Shown piece by piece: positions 57,589 through 64,000 of a stretch of DNA of 64,000 nt (position 1 is its first letter; each line of letters opens with the position of its first letter). The DNA lies in NCBI RefSeq assembly GCF_023065955.2, contig NW_026622874.1, positions 28,781,772-28,845,771 of the forward strand, read 5' to 3'. The notes below the pieces were generated by a model. It was not told the origin of the DNA and did no database searches. It saw only the letters and a program-made list of their open reading frames with translations. A program made the position numbers and the translations under genes. Origin of the DNA: Ursus arctos (Eukaryota; Chordata; Mammalia; Carnivora; Ursidae).

Positions 57589-59399
57589 TGGGACAGAGCC
57601 AACTTCTGATTTGAACAGCGACACATGGTGACAAGACGCTCAACCTCTGAGAGCACAGTCACTGCCATTTGTGGACATAATGACTAGAATAGCAGACCTG
57701 TGTCATCGAAGATTTGGAGCAAGAAAAACAGATTGAATAGCATCTCCTTTTTCAAGGGCCAGCTGCTGGGGTCTCGAAGATATTTCAGACAGAATCCCAC
57801 CTGAGAGGTTGTATTTCTAGCTTCGCCACTTGTTGATGTTACTAGCCTAGTAAGGCATGTATCAAACACACCTTGGCTGGACCTCGCCTTTCTCCTGGTT
57901 CTACGGCTGCCTCTGCAGCCAGCCGGATCTGTGCAGTTCAACCACCTGGAACTGACGAGTCACTTGCCCCAGGCAGGTGCCTCTTGGCAGGTGCTGCACA
58001 GCCCGGCTGGCCAGCCACACGTGCGGACTCTCTGACCCCTCACTACTTCTAGACTCAGATGAGATGCCCCAGGGCAGGATGTGGCTTCTGAGCAGCCGTC
58101 CCAGCGGCTAGATGAGGCATCTTAAGGAATCAATTCCTTTTGATCAGTGAGAAACAGGAGGCGGGAGGGAGCCGGGCACGTAAGTCGGTTTTCCGTCCTC
58201 CCTTCTGTGGACGACTCCGAGGCACGATTTTCCAGCAGAGCCTGTCTGGAGATGTCCTGCATGGCTGGGCAGACATCCCTACTGAGCGAGCTGCCCGGCT
58301 CTCTGCAGCCGCTCGGGAGGCAGCTACTGGCGTGGGAACACCCCACCTTGCATTGCTTCTCGTCCTGTCCTCTCCTGGATCCCATTTTGCTCACTCTCAG
58401 CCGGATTTACTCGTTGTTTCAGATTCTGCTTTTCTAGGGAAACTGAGCTAAAACACTTGGTTCCACAAGTGGTTCTAGAAAGCAAATGATCAGGGTGGAT
58501 TTTGGGGCTGTATTGCCTCCCTCTCTGAAATCAGAAGAACCCTTTGCTGGTGACTGGAGGGAAGGCAAGGACACCGATACGCAGGAGCCCCGCAGCTTGC
58601 CCTCGTGTTTAATTGCAGTGAATTGGGTGGAGAGCAAGACAGTAGGAGCTCGAGTGGCTGTGGCAGTCAATCAGTTTGGAAACAATGATGATTATAAGCT
58701 ATGAGAGACCTTGGAAATAGAAAATGACAGGCTGAGCGCCGTTAATTACCTGCTCGTGGAAAGTTCTGAAAGCCAGAGAGCCTCCACAGCAAGTTTAAGA
58801 GTCTTATTTCCTGCCACCATAAGATAGAGTCCTAAAATCAAGCCCAGGACCTGATCACACAGTAGCAGAACAGCAAAGGATACTAAATACATGGCCTTTT
58901 CAGGCTTCCCTACCAGTCAGAGCCCTGATAGGGAAAGAGTGGGACCCAGGGTCCTAGAATAGGGCTGTCTCAGTGGATGAGTGTTCTTGACCCTTCGAAT
59001 CCTGCCCAGAAAAGACCCCCTTCTCCATGGCTTATTCTCCTCAAAACCACTTATTGCCTCCACCAATACCCAGGGTCAAGTGCAAGCACACCCCACACTG
59101 GAAAGAAGACCGTGGAGAAAAAGCATCCCGGCCAAAGATATTGTAGGGCTTGGCTAACGTGCACTGGCAGGAACTGTGGAAACATGTGTGGATCCTGAAG
59201 ATGTTATATTGGGGGGGAGCAGAACTCCTACAGAACTCAGCATTTAATGTTTCAGCAAGGAAGCCTGGGGCTTGTCCTACCCCCTTGTTTCTTGGATGGG
59301 TCTTCGAAGACTGGTCTCAACAATAAGCAAAGTGGAAAAAGCTGACTTCCTTGTGTAGTGCAGAGGAAGCATCAAAAGAGTCAAGAAAGAGGGAATATT

Positions 59400-61620
59400 A
59401 GATAGAATATTAGAAGGTTTTGTAAGTAAGGCTCAAGGACTGATCACCTGACTAGCTCCCTGGGCCAGCCCTAGGACAGTCATTTCACTAAGGCAATAAA
59501 GGGTGCCTGAGTAAGGAGGTAGGTGGTAGTGGCTATCCTCGTAGTCCAGGAGTGATGGTGGGGGGAAAGGGTGCTGTGTAAGTGGGCTGCCTACTATTAG
59601 CAAAGAAGACAACAATCCCCGAGTCGCAGAGGCGTGGTGGGCGCACTTAATCATCCAGGACAAGGTGAACATATCCCAACAGACAGCAAGGCAGGAGAGC
59701 AATCAGGGTCACTTTCTCTGCATGGACTCAGGCTGGCTAATACAGCATGGTGTTCCTAAGGGACGGGTACTCAGATAATTTATTTTCCACACTGAGCTCC
59801 TTTTGAGAATGAAAAGGTGAGCTAGTAATGATTACATGGGGACAGGAGGTATACAGCAGGACCCTCCCAGTCAGACTGATACCTATGGTCACCCTACCGA
59901 GGGTGAGATAGGGGAGGAGCCACTTGGGCTATCGCTTGATTGTATCATCAGAAAAAAATAGCTGGTGAGCAGAAGGCTGGCTCTGGTCACCATAGTGAAA
60001 GATCATAGACCCTCACCTAATTTCCAAATCTAAGCCCAATCTGGCCCAAAGCTGTTGCCATCGCTGAGTGAGCCCACCTGGCCACCTGCAGGGATGGATG
60101 CCAAGCACTCAGTCTCACAATAGCCACCTGAGAGCACGTAAATTTATATGGACCTTCTACTTGGGAGGGGGCGGAGAGCTGACTTAACCATAATCAATAT
60201 AAACACCATATATGGGGTTGCCTTCCCTGCCCACAGGGCTTCAAGCACTACCACCATCTGAGAGCTTCCAGAATACCTTATCCATTGACATGTTACCTTA
60301 GACATTTCCTCAGAACAAGAGATCCATTTCATGGTGAAAGATAGGTCAACAATGGGCCCATGACCGTGGTCTATTGGTCTTACCATGAATCCCACACCCA
60401 GAAACAGCCCACCCGATAATGTAGTGAAAAAGCCCGTTGGAACTCAGTTCAGGCAAAGCGAGGGTACAGTGCTTTGTAGAGTTGTGGTACCGTTCCCCAG
60501 GCTGTAACCTGCTTTGAGCTATCGACCACTGTATGGCACTTACTCCTTAATAGCTAGAAAGAATGAATCCCGGAACCAAGGCACGGGGGTACAGGTGGCA
60601 CGTTTCACTGTTACAGCCCGTGACCCACTTGAGGAATTCGTGCTTTTTGTCCCTGAAGCTTTGGTCTCTGCTAAGTAAGCAGTTCTGGTTTCCAGATCAC
60701 TCTGCCAGGGTACACAGTGAGGTTCCACTGACCTGGAAGCTGCGACTGCTACCTGGCTGTTTTGGCCATTTCAGGCCAGAGGGCAAAGATAAGAGTTAAA
60801 GTTTAATGATTCTAATTACCTCGAGGGGCCTGGATGGCAGGAAACCCCAGGGACTCACTGGGATAGCTCCTGGGAAAGCAATAATTTGACAGCGATTGCA
60901 ATTAAATTCAATAAAGGCAGTTCAATTAAGAGCGTCCTACCTCCTCCCACCTATGAAGATGACCCAGTTAGGCAACCCATCCGGATAAAGCAGCTGCAGT
61001 GTTGGACAAGAGGGAGGGAAGTCTAGAATAGGTCACGGAGAAGGGAGACAATGAATATTAATCAAAGCCTTGGGACCAGCTCTACTAGCTTGAATCAGGC
61101 AGACTGTAGCTCCACTCATTGACTCTCTTCCCTTCAATCTTCTAGGAGATCGTAACTGGCCACAACCTTGAAGGGACTTCATAACTGAAGGGATTTGTAT
61201 CTGTCTTGGAAAAAGGGTAAATCCTCAAATCCAGACTATTCAGCCACCCTTACCAGATCCTCCGTCTTCCCCTGTCTTGTTGGGAATCAGTATTTCATGA
61301 TGGTTGAATGTAGTGGACGTGACTAGTGGAACTCAGGTCACCTCTTTGTGCCTTACCTGCAAAGAAATTAGAGAGGGAGTTTTCCAGATTTTATCTTAGA
61401 AAAAGAAGATTCACATGGTGGGCAATCCCCCCAGACATAACCAGCGTGTTCAACAGAGGCTGCACGATTCTGAAACTATAGGAGATGTCTGATGGGATTA
61501 AGCAAACGAGTCCATGCCCTGAGAGCCCTGGAAGACAGTGCTTTCATATGGAAGCGGAAACATAGCAACATGGCACGGGGAGAGGCAAAGAAGGACCCTG
61601 TGGGATGAACTGGAGTTAGA
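59400..61620 (+). mobile_element. Decayed ERVL-class endogenous retrovirus (pol/integrase to 3' region)
   Basis: On +, 60020-60720 keeps nucleotide order typical of HERV-L-like integrase, for example GCAGGGATGGATGCCAAGCA, AACAATGGGCCCATGACCGT and GTGACCCACTTGAGGAATTC. The frame is broken by many stops and shifts. Downstream, 61290-61480 resembles the ERVL 3' end (AATGTAGTGGACGTGACTAG). No intact protein or LTR pair is seen. Edges are approximate; 59400-59990 is the least certain part. Confidence 0.65.
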
Positions 61621-61938
61621 GGTATTGAGGGGAACTCAGTCTTTTTAAATCCATAGCATGAATCTAATCACGAACAAGCATCAGACCTAACCAAAATAAG
61701 GAACATTCTGGTTTTAAAACTGTATATTTTAACTGTCGATGTAATAAAGGACAAAGAAAATCTGTGGAAATGTTCCATATTAAAGAAGACCAAAGAGACA
61801 TGGCAACTAAGTGTGATACCTGATCAAAAACTAGGTCTTGACCTGCAGGGAAAAAATGATGTGAATGGTATTATTGGACCAAGTGACATAATAGTAATAT
61901 AGATATTCGAGTAGATAAAAGTACTGTGTCTATATTAA

Positions 61939-62110
61939 GGGGCACCTGGATGAGCGTCTGACTTTGGCTCTGGTCATGATCCTAGGGTCCTGGGATCGAG
62001 CCCCATAATGGCTCCCTGCTCAGCGGGGAGTCTGCTTCTCCCTCTGCCTCTGCCTTACCCCCCACTCATGCTCTGTCTCTGTCTCTCGAATAAATAAAAT
62101 TTTTTTAAAA
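61939..62110 (+). repeat. CAN-SINE with a deletion in its tRNA head
   Basis: GGGGCACCTGGATGAGCGTC lacks the GGTGGCTCAG segment; the rest is normal to the AATAAATAAAATT tail. Flanked by AAAGTACTGTGTCTATATTA and AAAGTATTGTGTTTATATTA. Confidence 0.93.
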
Positions 62111-62275
62111 AAAGTATTGTGTTTATATTAACTTTATTGAAGTTGATAAACTCTACTATATGATGTCCAGGGACTGTCCTGATTCTTATTCTTGGAAAAT
62201 ACACACCGAGGTATAGAGGGGGAAAGGGCCACTGACTCTCAAGTGGTTCAGAAAAAAACCCCACTGTGTGCACAA

Positions 62276-62308
62276 GTATGTGCGTGTGTGTGTGTGTACG
62301 TGTGTACA
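62276..62308 (+). repeat. (GT)n-rich stretch
   Basis: Imperfect TGTGTG run with C and A interruptions. Confidence 0.8.
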
Positions 62309-62474
62309 GAGAGAAAGTGAGAGAGGAAATAAGACAAAATGTTAACAGTAGATGAATCTGGGTAGAGGGTATATGGACATTCTTTGCACTATTCTTAGAC
62401 TCACTTCTCTGTACGTTTGAAGTTATTTCCAAGTAAAACACCTCAAAAAGGAGGGGGAATGAATAACCCCTGAG

Positions 62475-62640
62475 AACAGAGTAAATGTCTACTATAATAA
62501 GCCTGTGAGATAGGTGGTATCACTTCTATTTTACAAAGGAAGCAGATGAGGTTTTGGAAGTTTAGGTAACTTGCACAAGATGATGTAATTAGTAAGTGTC
62601 AGAGCTGGGAATTACACTTAGATCCTTCTGATCCTGTGCT
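62475..62640 (-). repeat. MIR SINE, antisense
   Basis: TCTATTTTACAAAGGAAGCA, GTAACTTGCACAAGATGATG and AAGTGTCAGAGCTGGGAATT are reverse MIR order. Confidence 0.85.
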
Positions 62641-63159
62641 TTTCTTTTTCCTGCCTTTCTTTTCACTTTTTTTTTTTTAACAGGAAGAACAGGGACTTAA
62701 ATGGTAATCACAGACAATTCCCAGATGTCCTTACGACCAAAAAGTTTAACTGTTCTGACGCTTCACACTTTTCCCTCACAGGGAGTCCCTTGAATTTCAG
62801 GCTTATTTGTTTTTCTAACTTATCCCCTGAAGAGGGGGTGCCAGAGGGCAGGGAGCACGTCGGAGAATGAGAAACAGGATGAACAAGACCAGAGGAGCCA
62901 CCAGGGAAGGGACTGCACTGGCAGCAGCCGAGGCCCTGGACAATGGTCCTTCCGACCAGGCTTAGGGTTCTAAGGTCCTTTGAGGACATTTGGCCCGAGG
63001 GAGCAGAAATTTAAGACTTTCTTGGATTACAGCTACTTTTCACCCAGAGAATAAAAGAATCATCTGCTGTAAAATCACCGCCTTCTGTCACAATGGCAGC
63101 TTTCAGGGAAGAAACCTGTTGTCCCCCTCTGGACAGTGCATTTGAAGGCTCTGTGCCTA

Positions 63160-63505
63160 CCCCTTAACAAAAATACCATAGACTTCATTGCTTTTAAACA
63201 ACAAACATTCATTTCTCACAGTTCCAGAATCTGGGAAGTCCAGCATCAAGGTGCTGGCAGATTCAAGGCTCTGGTGGGGACCCACTTCCTGGTTCATAGA
63301 CGGCCATCTTCTCCCTGTGTCCTCACGTGGCGGAAATGACAAGGGAGCTTTTATGAGGGTGCTGGTCCTATCCATGAGGACTCCACGCGTGTGACCTCCT
63401 CACCGCCCAAAGGCCCCACCTCCTAAAACCATCCTATCTGTGGTTAGGATTTCACGAATGAATTTCAGAGGGACACACACATTCACTCTGTAACGGCAAC
63501 CATCT
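63160..63505. repeat. Ancient interspersed repeat, family unresolved
   Basis: AACAACAAACATTCATTTCT, CACAGTTCCAGAATCTGGGA and CCATCTTCTCCCTGTGTCCT match an abundant mammalian repeat by recall; I cannot name the family. The region 62660-63150 before it shows nothing. Confidence 0.5.
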
Positions 63506-64000
63506 TGCAAATACTTGGATTTGGCCTCTGCGGGGTTTTCCTGAGATCCACATGGAGAGGAGCAACTGCTCAGATGCCGCAGGATGGCTGGGCTATGTGA
63601 GAACGCTGTCCTTCGGATTCTTGGGTACTTTAGGAAGGTGAAAATGAAGTAAGCTGAACAATATAGCCTCCGTCCTGAAGGAAAATGGGAACACACTGAC
63701 CCAGGCCTGCCCAGCTGATGAATGAGACCTAAAGCAGTTACTAGGGAGGCACGTGATTGGGGTCATACAGGAGCTACACTGGGGAGTTTCTGAAGGTCCA
63801 GGAATCCTCTGTGATGTGAAGGGCACAGCACCTGCTAATCTTAGCTCTGCCTGTAACATCCTGGGTGAGGCAAGTAGCCACCTCTTGGTATTTAGGGAAT
63901 GCCTCAAGACGAGTATTACGAATATTCTTGGAAATTGGAGTCAGACGACCTTCCCTGAAGAGGATGAGTGCATGCATACCCTATCACACCTGGCCACTGA

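Larger units (their letters stand above)
55450..59400. other. Intergenic DNA upstream of VASH2
   Basis: Contains a CAN-SINE, a MIR, a CA repeat and a TA repeat, listed separately. I recognise no gene in 56420-57550 or 57600-59400; open frames there are short and match nothing I know. Confidence 0.6.

Noticed and set aside
1..64000. CRISPR arrays, tRNA or rRNA genes, operons, riboswitches, toxins
   Set aside because: None seen. tRNA-like segments are SINE heads, and periodic repeats are microsatellites or the GGAT minisatellite.

Overview
The window is nuclear DNA from a mammal of the order Carnivora. The main sign is about fifteen tRNA-derived CAN-SINE insertions, whose head reads close to GGCGCCTGGGTGGCTCAG and whose tail is a CT-rich stretch followed by AATAAATAAAATC. 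These are a carnivore hallmark. The subtype with a GGCACAGCGGTT head (51121-51312) hints at a caniform such as a bear, seal or mustelid, but that is only a guess. There are no bacterial-style genes or operons. Almost all long open frames are chance frames in introns, GC-rich DNA or repeats.

Two protein-coding genes are present, tail to tail. ANGEL2 (+ strand, 1-13080 coding, 3' end near 15370) enters from the left edge; its eight in-window coding segments join in frame into the last 432 residues, covering the whole exonuclease/endonuclease/phosphatase (EEP) domain with its catalytic motifs. VASH2 (- strand, coding 54247 down to 18620, 3' end near 15655) is complete: seven coding exons join to 355 codons plus a stop, and the Cys158-His193-Ser210 triad of the vasohibin tubulin carboxypeptidases is intact. 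Every junction is GT-AG and every phase matches. The two predicted polyadenylation sites face each other about 285 bp apart. I recall the same neighbour order from human 1q32.3, where the strands are reversed.

Region by region: 1-13080 ANGEL2 exons and introns; 13081-15370 ANGEL2 3' UTR; 15655-18619 VASH2 3' UTR; 18693-53971 VASH2 introns, rich in repeats (CAN-SINEs, MIR, L2, L1, Tigger-type DNA transposons, MER5A and a GGAT minisatellite); 54100-55450 a CpG island with the VASH2 first coding exon, a likely 5' UTR exon and paired CCAAT boxes; 55450-64000 intergenic DNA upstream of VASH2, with SINEs, simple repeats and a decayed ERVL-class endogenous retrovirus (about 59400-61620).

The two genes are not known to act together. 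ANGEL2 is an RNA 2',3'-cyclic phosphatase of the CCR4/EEP family. VASH2, with its partner SVBP, removes the C-terminal tyrosine of alpha-tubulin.

I found no new biological system. The observations most worth checking are a well-formed candidate cassette exon in the last ANGEL2 intron that would remove the catalytic histidine while probably escaping nonsense-mediated decay; a three-deep nest of L1, Tigger-type transposon and CAN-SINE; two CAN-SINEs in tandem sharing three copies of one target site; and the closely facing 3' ends of the two genes.
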